A stretch of DNA of 64,000 bases from Gemmata massiliana (GTDB taxonomy: Bacteria; Planctomycetota; Planctomycetia; Gemmatales; Gemmataceae), in NCBI GenBank assembly GCA_000531095.1, contig HG799463.1:1040008-1104007 (forward strand). The letters run 5' to 3'. The first letter of the stretch is position 1, and the number at the start of each line of letters is the position of its first letter. Below are positions 8,346 to 18,600 of the stretch, in pieces. Under the pieces are notes generated by a model. It was not told the DNA's origin. It saw only the letters and a list, made by a program, of their open reading frames with translations, and did not search any database. The position numbers and the translations under genes are program-made.

Positions 8346-9443
8346 TCACGGTCGCCATTTCTCGAACGTCTTGCCGTTGAATTTGTGCGCCCCCGCCTCG
8401 TGCGTGCCGAGCCACAGGTCGCCGTAGTTGTCTTTGTAAACGGCGAACAGCGTGGTCTCCTTCGCCCCGTCTTTGACGGGATAGCGGGTCGCCCTTTCGC
8501 CGTCGTACCGCCACACCCCCGCGTTGTAGCTCGCCATCCACAACACCCCCTTCGCATCTTCGACGACGGACATGAAGTAGACGCGATCGCTTCCGTCCGG
8601 GGCGTTCACGTCGAACCCCTTTTCCCGCTTGTACTTCAGCATGCCCTTTTCCGGTTCGGGGGCGTCCTTCGCGTCGACGCTAAAGCGATACCGGGTGTTG
8701 CAGATCCAGAAGGCTCCACTCTTGTCTTCGAGGATGGAGCGGATGCCAAACGAGCCGCCGTTTTTCACGTTCGTTAAGTGATCCTCGTACAGCCAGCGAA
8801 AGGAGCCTCCGTCGAATCGGCCCGCGCCGGCGTTCGCGGTACCGATCCAGAGATTGCCCTTGCGATCCTTCACGATGGTGTAAGCGTCGTAAGGGTTCGA
8901 TCTTGCGTTGGGGAACTTGGTCCGAGGAAATCGATCGAGCCACTCCTCGCCGATCTTGGTCTTCGGAATCGCCAGCCGGTGCAATGACGTGCCGTCGTAC
9001 CGGAAGACCACGCCGGAATCCTGGGGGCCTACGAACCACAGATCATCCGGCCGGAGCTTCCACTCCTTCGGGTCCGCCTTTTCCGAAGCAGTCAGTGTCG
9101 TGAACGCCCGCCCGTCGAACCGGCTGATGCCCTCGTAGGTGGTAAAGTAGACGTTCCCCGACTTGTCTTCCTGCACTCCCCGGATTTGATTGCTGACCAA
9201 GCCGTCCTTCGTTGTGAAGTTGACCAAGGTCTTCCCGTCGTACCGGTACACGCCGCTGTCGTTGCTTCCAAACCAATAGATATCGTTCTTCGCCTGCATG
9301 ACGTACATTATGTTCTTGCCCAGCTCCGACACGGCCTCGCCGTTTGCGGCCTTCGGCTCGGGTTTCTTGTCCTGAGCGGCGGCGGTGGCGGTAGCGGAGA
9401 GGGCGACGAGTAAGGTCAGGGCTCGAAGTCCGAGCAGGGGCAT
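8346..9443 (-). CDS. Secreted beta-propeller protein with two-component-regulator propeller repeats
   Basis: The 365-residue protein starts with a signal peptide (MPLLGLRALTLLVALSATAT, cut near AAAQ). The ATG at 9443 has GGAGA upstream; a longer open frame to 9542 has no ribosome site. Repeats of the Reg_prop type run through the protein: YWFGSNDSGVYRYDGK, VYFTTYEGISRFDG, LWIGTANAGAGRFDG, LWMASYNAGVWRYDG, LWLGTHEAGAHKFNG. They form a propeller as in the sensor part of hybrid histidine kinases, but no kinase follows. It is likely a periplasmic binding or scaffold protein of unknown ligand. Confidence 0.75.
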   Translation of the reverse strand: MPLLGLRALTLLVALSATATAAAQDKKPEPKAANGEAVSELGKNIMYVMQAKNDIYWFGSNDSGVYRYDGKTLVNFTTKDGLVSNQIRGVQEDKSGNVYFTTYEGISRFDGRAFTTLTASEKADPKEWKLRPDDLWFVGPQDSGVVFRYDGTSLHRLAIPKTKIGEEWLDRFPRTKFPNARSNPYDAYTIVKDRKGNLWIGTANAGAGRFDGGSFRWLYEDHLTNVKNGGSFGIRSILEDKSGAFWICNTRYRFSVDAKDAPEPEKGMLKYKREKGFDVNAPDGSDRVYFMSVVEDAKGVLWMASYNAGVWRYDGERATRYPVKDGAKETTLFAVYKDNYGDLWLGTHEAGAHKFNGKTFEKWRP

Positions 9444-10578
9444 CTTGTTCTCCACGGTCAACTTCGAGGGAGACGCTCGGGCACGTCTGGCAGGGGTAGT
9501 TCCAGTACGCGAGATGGGTAGTCGAGGTTCAAGCCCCCGCAAGAGACGTGCGGTTTCAGCTCAGCTTCTCACCGCGTGAGTGGAACGAAGTCACAGAAGC
9601 GCTCAGTATCAGTTCCCGCCTCTACCTTCGCCAGGAGTTCGCCGTGCTAAACGGCGAGGAAAGTGCCGAGGGGAGAACGGCGCAGACGCGCTCTTTGTCG
9701 TCGCGCGCGTTCCCTCGGAATACGAGCCCTCACAACATGTAAACGAGCTGGTGTACGGCGGTGGTGTCTCGACGCGGGATAAAGGCCCAACGTAAACGCG
9801 AGTTGCCGCCGTCAACGCCGTTACCTCGGGCGCTATTCTGGGACCAGCGGGGAAGTGAGAAGGCTAGTCGCTATCCGGCTGCAAAGCGCCGATCGCATCA
9901 ATGGCGATTCCAGCACGGACGTTGATTGGGAAGGTAAGCCGCCCGTAACGCGTCATGAGCGTGTCGAGTGCTTCCTTCCCCAGGAGCCGTGACGCGGAAT
10001 GGTCGCGGAACGTGCGGGTGAGGGAACGGCCAACTACCATGTCCACCTGTTCTTCGCTGCGGCGAGGGTCAGCCCGGACGAGGCGAACCGGATCCGCGGC
10101 GCGCTGTCGGAGGTGCTGGAGTGTCCTCTGGCAGAGCTGCCGCGGGCGATCCGTGGCGAGCGCGGGCGGTGGGAGGCCGAACCGTTAGTGAATTAACGGT
10201 CAAGTCAACGAGACGCAGCGGAGACCCACAGGCGCTAAACGAGCCCTTGGCGGGATTCGTGAAGAGGAACTCGACAGGTTGCGGTGAGCGATCAAGAATG
10301 GCGGCGATCTTTATGGCAGTGGCGAGCACGCGACTTATCAGTGCTTGCGTGTTGGGGGGATTTCGTCTTGAACCTTCAATTGGCCGGGTACCGGGCCCTT
10401 CGACCGCAACCCGGCAAGTGATGTGAGGAGAATTTGGATCGATCTGATCGGATGACAGCCGAGGTGTGACTGCGCCCAGAAACGCCCGTGTGTATCGGCG
10501 ACCCGTCCCTCACAACGGCCTCGAAAACGGTCCGCTTCGGGGCGGAGCCTTTCTAAATGCCCCGGCGCCCTGATTGAG
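9444..10578. other. Long intergenic stretch with dispersed repeats and a gene fragment
   Basis: No intact gene is recognisable. 9711-9760 (CACAACATGTAAACGAGCTG) and 9971-10034 (CCTTCCCCAGGAGCCGTGAC) match the repeats after the primase. A 65-codon frame at 9999-10196 on the plus strand (YHVHLFFAAARVSPDEANRI) reads like the tail of a decayed gene, but I cannot assign it. The remainder to 10578 shows nothing I can name. Confidence 0.4.
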
Positions 10579-11769
10579 CTACGGCTTCTTCTCGGCCTCT
10601 TTGATGAGTTGCTCAACGGCATCATCCAAGAAGTAGTACTGCTCATACTTCCCGTCCTTCCCGGCCCTCGCGCTGATCGCTCGGAGGTGATCGCCTTTGT
10701 AACGGATCGTTCCGTTTCCGTCGAGCAGGTACAGCGTGGGCCACGCGGAAACGTTCCACTGCTTGACGATCGGGCCGCTCCCGTTCTGACAGTCCGCGAA
10801 CGAGTGCCAAGTGACCCCGGCCTTCTCAACAGCAGCTTTCCCCGCGGCCCGGTCCTTGTCACCGTTCACCCCGAGGATCGCGAACGGTTTGTCCTTGTAC
10901 CGCTTGAGCAGTTCCAACTCGTGCGGAACGTCACCCATACACGGGCCGCACCATCCGGCCCAGAACACGATCAGCGTAATCTTCCCGCGGTACCCGGACA
11001 GTTTGAGTGACTTCCCGTCCAAGTCCTCCCCCTCGAGGTTCGGCGGGGTCTTGCCGATGCCCAGGTTGCGCATCTCGAACCGGAGCCGCTCGGCTTCCTC
11101 GCCCAGTGTGGTAAAGTGCTTCACGTCGGCGTAGCGGGCGATCACCTGTTGGAGCAGTTCGTCCGCCGATTGCTCGCCCGCATCGCGACTCGTGTGATCT
11201 TCAGGAGACACGCGGTCCGCGCGCGCCTTCAGTATCCGGGCCAGCGCGTACCGCGAGAGCCCCTGGACGTCCCGATCAGGGCTCTTTTCGATCGCGGCCC
11301 GGAGCACCCGCTCACCCGAAGGTGAGGAGGCGTGAACCGACGCACACACACCCTTGAGGCGAGAATCTTCGATCCAGTCGCGGATCACGGCATCGGCGGC
11401 CTGTTCGGCCTCGGGGTCATGAGCTGCGTGGTAGAAGAGCCAGGACGCGGCTTCCAAGGCGGCGGGATCCTTCGGGTACGCCTTGATGAGGGCCAGGAAT
11501 GCCCCGGCGTAGTAGCTCGAGTTCGATCGCCGGCCGTGTTCGTCTGAGGCCCGCTTCCTTTCCTCGTCCGATTTTGCCGCTTGATAAGCGTCACTGAAGT
11601 CCCGTTGCCCCTGCCGCTGGGCGCTGACGAGAGCCTTGAACTGCTCGGCCGGGCTCCTCGTTGTGTCGATCCTCGCTCGAGGCATGGGAGCCCGCTCGGG
11701 AGTACCGGCCGGGCTCGGGGGGGAGCAAAACCCGAGTGCCAGAACAGTGACCGTAGCGAGGTGACGCAC
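10579..11769 (-). CDS. TlpA-like thioredoxin-fold protein, exported
   Basis: The protein is about 396 residues from the GTG at 11769, preceded by AGAGG; a TTG 14 codons earlier is a weaker start. A signal peptide (MRHLATVTVLALGFCSPPSP) leads into an alpha-helical region of about 200 residues. A TlpA/AhpC-type thioredoxin domain follows, with LSGYRGKITLIVFWAGWCGPC and cis-Pro region WPTLYLLDGNG. The CGPC pair supports redox activity on periplasmic substrates. This 'helical domain plus TlpA' layout is common in planctomycetes. Confidence 0.82.
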   Translation of the reverse strand: MRHLATVTVLALGFCSPPSPAGTPERAPMPRARIDTTRSPAEQFKALVSAQRQGQRDFSDAYQAAKSDEERKRASDEHGRRSNSSYYAGAFLALIKAYPKDPAALEAASWLFYHAAHDPEAEQAADAVIRDWIEDSRLKGVCASVHASSPSGERVLRAAIEKSPDRDVQGLSRYALARILKARADRVSPEDHTSRDAGEQSADELLQQVIARYADVKHFTTLGEEAERLRFEMRNLGIGKTPPNLEGEDLDGKSLKLSGYRGKITLIVFWAGWCGPCMGDVPHELELLKRYKDKPFAILGVNGDKDRAAGKAAVEKAGVTWHSFADCQNGSGPIVKQWNVSAWPTLYLLDGNGTIRYKGDHLRAISARAGKDGKYEQYYFLDDAVEQLIKEAEKKP

Positions 11770-12078
11770 GGGAACCTCTCGATCTGGATGAATAAGAGGA
11801 GTAGCGTACAAGAAGCTTCGTATTTATTCAAGCATTTTTCAGATAAATTTTAGTTGCGCGTCCTCGAAGCTCTCGTGATCTCGATGTGCGAAGTGGTAAG
11901 TGCCCTAACGTTCCGAACGCGGGTCATCGCGAGGTACTCCAGGCCAAACTCTTTGGATCTGCCGCGTGTGCCTTGAGCGACCAAATCGCTCACGGCGCCC
12001 ACGGTTCAATAACCCGGTGCGGCTGTTGTCCCGTCGGGTCGCCGAGCCGTTAAGATCGGAGTCCGGCTACGAACACGA
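11770..12078. other. Intergenic stretch, no gene seen
   Basis: This region separates the divergent thioredoxin gene and recombinase. A moderately AT-rich patch (11815-11855) may carry the promoter of the thioredoxin gene. I see no gene or clear repeat. Confidence 0.35.
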
Positions 12079-12123
12079 AAACCCTCCGGCGCGCTTTTCT
12101 CAGGAGCGAGCGCCGGAGGGTTT
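12079..12123 (+). promoter_or_regulatory. Strong hairpin upstream of the small recombinase
   Basis: AAACCCTCCGGCGC (12079-12092) pairs perfectly over 14 bp with GCGCCGGAGGGTTT (12110-12123). It is followed at once by the ribosome site AAAGGAGG (12124-12131) and the GTG at 12136. It resembles an intrinsic terminator. The similar hairpin before the large recombinase suggests a shared way to limit recombinase expression. Confidence 0.5.
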
Positions 12124-12135
12124 AAAGGAGGCATC

Positions 12136-12750
12136 GTGCCAACGTCTATTATAGCTGCGGACGAACTCGATCGGGGCACCCGCGTCGTCGGGTTCGCACG
12201 CGTCTCCGAGGCCGGGCAAGTGAGCAAGGGCTCGCTCCGGCGGCAGCAGCAGATCTTGCTCACCGGGATTCGAGAGCGCGGGTTCCTGCTACGGAACATC
12301 GTAGCCGAACAGGAACGCGGCAAACTGAACGAACCCCGCCCCCACCTTCTGCGCGCGATCGAGGCCGCGCGTCGGCACCGGGCCGGAATTGTTGCGGTCA
12401 ATCTGTCCCGATTGATTCGACCCTCGGCGTTCGACAAAGTCGAGAATTGGACAGCGGTTCCAACAGCGGAAGAACTGGAGTTACTCTTCGCTCTTTCGGA
12501 CGGTGTGTTATTCCTCGCGACGCTCGAGCCGCCCGAGAGTCTCCCGTCCGAGGTGCATAGTCGGGCGATCAAGCGGGGGCAAGCGGCGGCGGGGAACCGC
12601 GGCGGGCGCCCATCGGTCGTACCCTACAACGTCGCGAACAAGGTCTTGGAAGATATCAACTCGAAGGAGCTCCCGTACCGGGAAATCGCGAATCGGCACA
12701 AGGTATCGCTCTCGGCCGTAAAACGTCTCGCCCAAAAGGGCTTCCACTAA
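12136..12750 (+). CDS. Small serine recombinase/resolvase-like protein
   Basis: The 204-residue protein has a resolvase catalytic domain with VVGFARVSEAGQ (Ser nucleophile in RVS), LRRQQQIL and VNLSRLIRP. It ends with a HTH (LPYREIANRHKVSLSAVKRL). Size and layout match resolvases and IS607-like recombinases more than integrases. It may resolve dimers of the element or belong to a nested insertion. The GTG start has a near-perfect AAAGGAGG site. Both serine recombinases of the element begin with GTG coding MPT. Confidence 0.8.
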   Translation: MPTSIIAADELDRGTRVVGFARVSEAGQVSKGSLRRQQQILLTGIRERGFLLRNIVAEQERGKLNEPRPHLLRAIEAARRHRAGIVAVNLSRLIRPSAFDKVENWTAVPTAEELELLFALSDGVLFLATLEPPESLPSEVHSRAIKRGQAAAGNRGGRPSVVPYNVANKVLEDINSKELPYREIANRHKVSLSAVKRLAQKGFH

Positions 12751-12827
12751 ATACCTCGTTTGGCGACCGGAGCCGGAGATCGGTGCGAGAAGCAGGTACC
12801 TACCCAGTCCGAAAGAGGACGTATCTC

Positions 12828-12882
12828 TCCCACCATGCTCCCACTGTATTCCCACCACTTACCCACATTTTCCCGCCTCTGA
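12828..12882 (+). repeat. Five tandem 11-bp iterons
   Basis: Five consecutive 11-mers start at 12828, 12839, 12850, 12861 and 12872: TCCCACCATGC, TCCCACTGTAT, TCCCACCACTT, ACCCACATTTT and CCCGCCTCTGA. The block is framed by the direct repeat TACCCAGTCCGAAA (12801-12814) and TACCCGGTCCGAAA (12891-12904). An 11-bp step puts each unit on the same DNA face, as in Rep or recombinase binding arrays. The rest of 12751-13078 holds no gene. Confidence 0.5.
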
Positions 12883-13078
12883 CGCAAATTTACCCGGTCC
12901 GAAACCATCAGTTTCTGCCCGTCTCCTCTCAAACTACACGAGCGTGTCGACCCGATCCGGAACCCTTGTTTGCGTGGGGGCGATCAGGCGCATTATTTCG
13001 CAGAGGAACGAAAGGCAGATCTCTTCCGGTTCGGAGGTCGCCGGCGTTACGGGTTAGGCCGCGCTCAGGAAACTTCGT

Positions 13079-14056
13079 CTAGCGCTTGGGGGACGAGCGC
13101 GTGTGGGGCTTAACGTAGGTTCCGTCCTTCCTCGTGTACCCGCTCACGTGGACGGTCTTCGGAGGCGCGCTCGATGCGCCCCCGACAGTTACGCTACTCG
13201 AGGGGGGCTTAATGACTGGTGCCGGGCCGCCTCCCGATGAAGTCGAGCCCCCAACCTGGGAGTTAGAAGGCGAAACCGGTTCTTTGGCAGGCGGCTTCTC
13301 GCCCGCGAGAACCGATTCCGGCGGCCCGGCGGCGATTCGATCCTCTAACTTCGCGAGGGCCTCCCAAATCGGGGGGATTTCCTTCTTGAGCTTCTCGATC
13401 TCCTGTTTCGTCGAGTAGTCGAGCGCGCCCATCTCCACGCGGCGCTTGTACGTGGCCTCGCGCTCCGCAAGGCGAGCCTCTTTCGCGTCACCTTCTTTCG
13501 CGAGTTCGTCCGCCTTTTCTTCGAGCTCGGCTCGCCAGACCTCGGTGCGCCGTTTGATTTCCTCTTGGCGCTCGGCGTCCTTCCGTTTCGCTTCCGACTC
13601 GCGTTCTTCGCGCCTTCTCTGGGCATCGGCCTCCCGCTCAGTTTCTTGCCGCTTGAGTTCCGCGACCCGCTCCCCTTCCTTTCGCTTGGATTCTTCTTCG
13701 CGCTCCCGGCGTATCGCCACCAGCATGTCTTTTGCACCGGGAGCGCTGTACTCGGCGTTCACCCGGTCATCGAGCCCGCGGTTGATCCACATCCTCGCCT
13801 CGTTGGTGTCACCGTCCTTTAACACTAAGTCAACGATGCGCGCGAGGATGAGCTCCTTCTCCGAGGCGGTCGTCCACCGGTTCGCGTAAAGGGTTTTGTA
13901 CTTGCGTACCGCGCCGACTTTGTCCCCGCTGTCCCATTGAGCGTTGGCTGCGCCGAACTCTTTCTGTGTATCCTCGCGTCCCGCACAGCCCCCACACGCG
14001 AGGAGTACCGCGAAGCAAAGCGCGAACACCGGGATCGGTAGCCGTGGGCGAAGCAT
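13079..14056 (-). CDS. Lipoprotein with a charged coiled coil, planctomycete type
   Basis: The 325-residue protein starts at the ATG at 14056, which has AGAGGA upstream. The signal peptide carries a lipobox (VFALCFAVLLAC). A TPR-like segment (FGAANAQWDSGDKVGAVRKY) is followed by a long Glu/Arg/Lys coiled coil (about residues 130-240) and a Ser/Pro/Gly linker. The C-terminal motif GYTRKDGTYVKPHTRS occurs in many planctomycete surface proteins. The N-terminal half is paralogous to the protein at 37363-38454. Function is unknown. Confidence 0.7.
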   Translation of the reverse strand: MLRPRLPIPVFALCFAVLLACGGCAGREDTQKEFGAANAQWDSGDKVGAVRKYKTLYANRWTTASEKELILARIVDLVLKDGDTNEARMWINRGLDDRVNAEYSAPGAKDMLVAIRREREEESKRKEGERVAELKRQETEREADAQRRREERESEAKRKDAERQEEIKRRTEVWRAELEEKADELAKEGDAKEARLAEREATYKRRVEMGALDYSTKQEIEKLKKEIPPIWEALAKLEDRIAAGPPESVLAGEKPPAKEPVSPSNSQVGGSTSSGGGPAPVIKPPSSSVTVGGASSAPPKTVHVSGYTRKDGTYVKPHTRSSPKR

Positions 14057-14715
14057 GCGAGATCCTCTGCTCATGATTGGTAGCGGCTGCAAACGTCCGA
14101 GACCGTCTATCACTAAGTCTGGGGTTGCCGGACGATAATCTAAGTCGGCTAATTGTATGCTTGAAGCTGAAATTCTGTCAATTCACGAGGGGAGCATTTG
14201 GTGAGGGCGATAGGCGTTCGCACTCCAGACGTACCACGCTGCTTCGGCGTTTCATTGGACACTACGGAAAGAGGCGAACCGACAAAGTGCGATCGAATTG
14301 CCGCGTACCGATCTGTGGAACCGGGTTCACGATCGCAACACAGGAAACCGGCGGGTGAGTAAGGCTGTACTCGCGGCGCCTTGTCGCGTGCGATGCTCCT
14401 CCAGCGACTGCGCGTATGCGTTGCTACGTACCGACGTAGATAAGCCCGCTCGGAAGATGCGTCGAAACGAATTGCTAATTCTACCTTCCCCCAGGAGCCT
14501 CGACGCGGTGTGGCGATCGAGACAGACTTTACCGCGTCCAAATCCGTGCCCTTGTGTTGGTGATGGCTCGGAGTACGCGAGGAGCGGTGTGGAAGCGCAT
14601 AACCGAGGACGGAGGAGCAATCGGTCGACAATAAGGCAGAATCGTTCAGCGGGCGATGTGCTCGAAAGAACGGCCGGCCCGCATTCTGGAGTGCCTTTTG
14701 AGTTCTGGCCGTCGA
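14057..14715. other. Intergenic stretch with one dispersed repeat
   Basis: No gene is supported. 14481-14500 holds CTACCTTCCCCCAGGAGCCT, a member of the dispersed CCTTCCCCCAGGA family. The rest is degenerate sequence next to a transposase scar. Confidence 0.35.
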
Positions 14716-14925
14716 ATCTCACCTCGGACACGGTCGTGCTCTTGGGTGAGAACTTCTTGGGCAATTCGCGCCACGGGCACCCGATCCTGAGCACATAGAA
14801 GATGGTGTCGAGTACGTCCCGGGTCGAGGTCTTGCGGGCCGTCCGCCGGGGTACACGGGGATCAAAGGCTCGACCAACACCCATTGCTCGTCCGTCACAT
14901 CGCTCGGGTATTGTAGAGTCCGCAT
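14716..14925 (-). pseudogene. Remnant of an IS5-family transposase, N-terminus
   Basis: On the minus strand the frame ending near 14800 reads YPSDVTDEQWVLVEPLIP and GGRPARP. A second frame continues as TSTRDVLDTIFYVLRIGCPW and RELPKKFSPKSTTVSE. Together they match the start of IS5-type (DUF4096) transposases, split by a frameshift and lacking the DDE core. No inverted ends were found. Confidence 0.75.
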
Positions 14926-15608
14926 CCCATACGCTACGACCCGAACAGAGTTGGCCCGATGCACTGGCGGGGCAACACGTTACTGAAAAAGAACCCCTGT
15001 GGAACAGTCAATAACCTGACCAGCTCCCGTTGCTCAGCCTCAACGATGACAACCCGGAACTGGTTCGCGCCCATCCTCGTGAGCCACCAGATGTTCGGTG
15101 ACGCGCACGAGTCAAACTTCTGCCAGCTCTAGTTTGGCGCCCGGCACTGCGCCACCGGCACGCCTCGTTCGCCTATGAGCTACCGTGAACGACGTACGCA
15201 CAGGGCCGCGCGCCGGGCGGACACCCAGTTCAAGTGGTTTCACGCTTCGTCCCCGGTCGAATTGGACGTCGGGCACCTTATTTAGATTCGCTACCATTGA
15301 ACGCTCAAATCTTGAATCCATGTGTACGCAAAAATTTGGGCCGCAGAAGACTTGAATAAAATCAGCAATTATTTAACAACAGAGTTTGACAAAAATGGCA
15401 CGGGATGAGAGCATCTCGCCGGCCGAATTGGCATGTACTTTTGCTAGACTCCGTTTGGTACGTCTGTGCCGGCTCAAAACAACGAGCTGCGGACGTGATT
15501 CCTTTGATTTTCCTGGGGACGCCCTTGATCCGCTCTCTACCCATCCGCCTTCCGTCTCCGTTCACCCTGTTCACCCGCTTGGCCGTCCTCCGCGAGCGCG
15601 CAACGGCG
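14926..15608. other. Intergenic stretch before the giant RHS gene
   Basis: The region is degenerate with no gene I can name. 15270-15400 is AT-richer (TTATTTAGATTC, TTGAATAAAATCAGC) and may hold the promoter of the RHS gene. An open frame joins 15405-15608 to the RHS gene, but it has no signal or family match. Confidence 0.35.
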
Positions 15609-18600
15609 ATGTTTCGTTCAGTCGCGCGAGCGGATGTGCGATCGATCAAGTTGAACATGGAGCCGATGGAGGAGCGCTTGGTGCCCGATGGGCGCCCGTT
15701 GCCGTACCCGGTTATTTTTGCCGGATCGGGTGTCGGCGAAACGGCCGTCGTTAAGGCGTACGATGCCGACACCGGGAACCTGCGCTGGACCAAAAACGTG
15801 TACGGGCCGGCTTTCGCGGGCGGGGTTCGGGTCACGGCCGCGGACTTTACCGGGGACGGTATACCGGACGCGGTCGTGTCTCCCGGCGCCGGGATCGTGC
15901 CCTTGGTTCGTGTCCTCGACGGGAACACGGGCAACGAAATCGACGGCCCGTTGGGGCACTTCCTCGCGTACTCGGCTCTGAATGCCAGCGGCGTGCACGT
16001 GGCCGCGGCGGACGTGAACGGCGACGGCAAGGCCGACGTGATTACGGCCGCTGACTCGCTCCTCGGAACCCGGGTGCGCGCGTTCAGCGGAACCACCGGG
16101 CAGATGCTCCTCAACTGGAACCTGACCGGCGCGGGGTTCGGCTCCGGGGTGACCGTGGGAGCCGCGGACCTGAACGGGGACAAGAAGGCCGAGGTGATCC
16201 TGGGTGGGAGCTCGGGCGGGTGGGTGAAGACCTACGATCCCACAACCGGATCGCAGCTCGCCGGGCCGCTCGGCAGCTTCCGGGCGTTTGGAACCGGTTA
16301 CACGGGGAGCGTGTTCGTAAACTCGGATTCGTTAGCGAACGATGTGGATGGTGACGGGACACCGGATATCGTCGTCGGAACGGGCGCGGGTGTCGCGGCC
16401 GAGGTGAAGGTGTTCTCCGGCGCGACCGGGGACGTGCTCTACGACTTCCAGCCGTTCGGGTCGAGTTTCACGGGAGGGGCGCGGGTCGCGCTGGCCTACG
16501 CGGACAACGATACCCGCGCGGACATCGTTGTGGGCTCCGGTCCCGGGGCGCCGTCTCAAATTAAAGTGTTCAGCGGGGCAACGGGCGCACAGCTAGAGGC
16601 GCCGCTGGGCTTGTACGTCCCGTTCGACGGGTCCGAGGCTGGGGTCTTCGTCGGCGCGAGTAACGACCCGCCCGTGGGTCAAGTGATCTTCAGCGCGACC
16701 TCGGACGATTACCACGGGGCGATCGTCGATCTCACCGTTACACTGATGGGTGATGGAACCTATCGGTGGGACTATGAGGTCACGAACAACGGGTTCTGGG
16801 GTAGTTCTCAGATCGCTTATTTCGCGGTGTGGTTCTCGGGTACCGTGAGCGTCTCGGGAATCGCGAACGATCGCGTGTGGCTTGATCCCGCTAATGGCAG
16901 CAATTCCAGCGTCGGTTGGTCCATGATACCCGGCGCCCCGAACCCGATTCCGACGGGGGGCGGGACGGGCCGGTTCTCGTTTACGACCGCGCCCCGGGCC
17001 ATCGTGTCGGCACTTATCACGCTCGACAGCAGTACCGGCTTCACGTTCGCAGGTCCGGGTACCCCGCTCTCCGCGTTGATACCGAAATCTCTGGCGGTCG
17101 TGAGCCTGCCGTGTTTCAACGGCCAGATTAACCCGACCCCCGCGCCGCCGCTGCCCAATCCCCCGCCGGCAACCGGTAAGCCGATCCGATACGTGGACGG
17201 GGTCAACATGGTCGTTGCCCCGGGGCTGTCGTCCACCGGGTTCGGGGCCGGGTGGGGCACGACCCTGTCCTGGTCCAACGACTTGAGCTACTCGGTCGGG
17301 ACCAGCGCCGGGAACGGGTGGGTGGCCGGGGATCAGGCCCGACTGTATCGCGCCGGATCGGTCCTTTACTTGGTGACGGATGCGACAACCGCGTACTTCT
17401 TCGACGGCCAGGGCGCCCCGGACGCGGACGGGAACTACGCCACGTATACCCCTCGCTTCTTTTACAACACCACGGTCACCTACGACGGGGCCAACGATCA
17501 GTTCGTGATCACCACGGACGACGGGACCGCGTACCGGTACCTGGACTTCGGGTCGGCCCGGTCGAGCGCCGCGCGCGGGGCGTTCCAGTCGCGCACGGAC
17601 CCGGGCGGCCAGGTCACTCAGGTCACGTCTCGGGACACCGACGGGCGCCCGCTCGAGGTCCAGGCGGCCCAGACGGTGGGCGGGGTGACGACGACCGAAT
17701 CGTACCTGTACGCGTACCTGGGCTCGGGCGACACGAACGCCGGAAAGTTGGCCTCCGTGACTCTGCGCCGCAAGGTCGGTACTGGGAGCTGGGCCACGGT
17801 CCAACAGGTCGCGTACGCGTACTACGTGTCGGGGGACGCCAACGGGAACTGGGGCGACCTCAAACGGTTGACCGTGAGCGACGCGGCCGGTTCGGTGCTC
17901 GACCAGCGGTACTACCGCTATTACACCGGCGACACGTTCAACGGGGCCACGCAGATCGGGTACCGGGGCGGGATCAAGTACGAACTGGGGCCGGACGCGT
18001 ACGCGCGCCTCAAGGCTGCTCTGGGTGGAACCGATGCGGCGGTCGAGACGACCGCGGACGCGACCGTGGCGACCTACGCGGATAAATACTTCGAGTACGA
18101 CGCCCAGCACCGGGCCAGCAAGGAGACGGTTTCGGGGGCCGGGTGCACCTCGTGCTCGGCGGGTCAGGGCACGTACACGTACACGTACACGACCAGCTCC
18201 AACGCGATCGGGCACAACTCGTGGGCCACGAAGACGGTCGAGACGCGCCCGGACGGGAGCACAGACACCGTTTATACGAACGCGTTCGGCGGGGTGATGC
18301 TCACGGCGTTTACGGACGCGGCCACCGGACTGGTGTCGCTCACGTACTACCAGTACGACGCGATGGCGCGGGTGGTGCTGGTCGCGAACCCGTCGGCCGT
18401 GACCGGGTACAGTGACGCGTACCCGGACCTGGTGCGGTTCGTGTCGGGCAACGCCCAGTACCTGAGCGATGCGGCCGGGCTGGTGACCGCGTACACGTAC
18501 GGGGCTTCGACCACGGCGACGACGCTGGTGCCCGGGGACGCGGTGTGGTACCTGAAAGCGGTCGCGATCCGGCAGGGGGAAACGGGCACCGCGGTGCCCC

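Noticed and set aside
9526-9542. T-arm-like GGTTCAAGCCCC suggesting a tRNA gene.
   Set aside because: No acceptor pairing, anticodon stem or D arm can be built around it on either strand.
12828-12882. Tandem 11-mers considered as a CRISPR array.
   Set aside because: Units are too short, have no spacers and no cas genes lie nearby; iterons fit better.
15405-15608. In-frame upstream extension of the RHS protein.
   Set aside because: It has no family similarity, and it would push the export motif away from the N-terminus.
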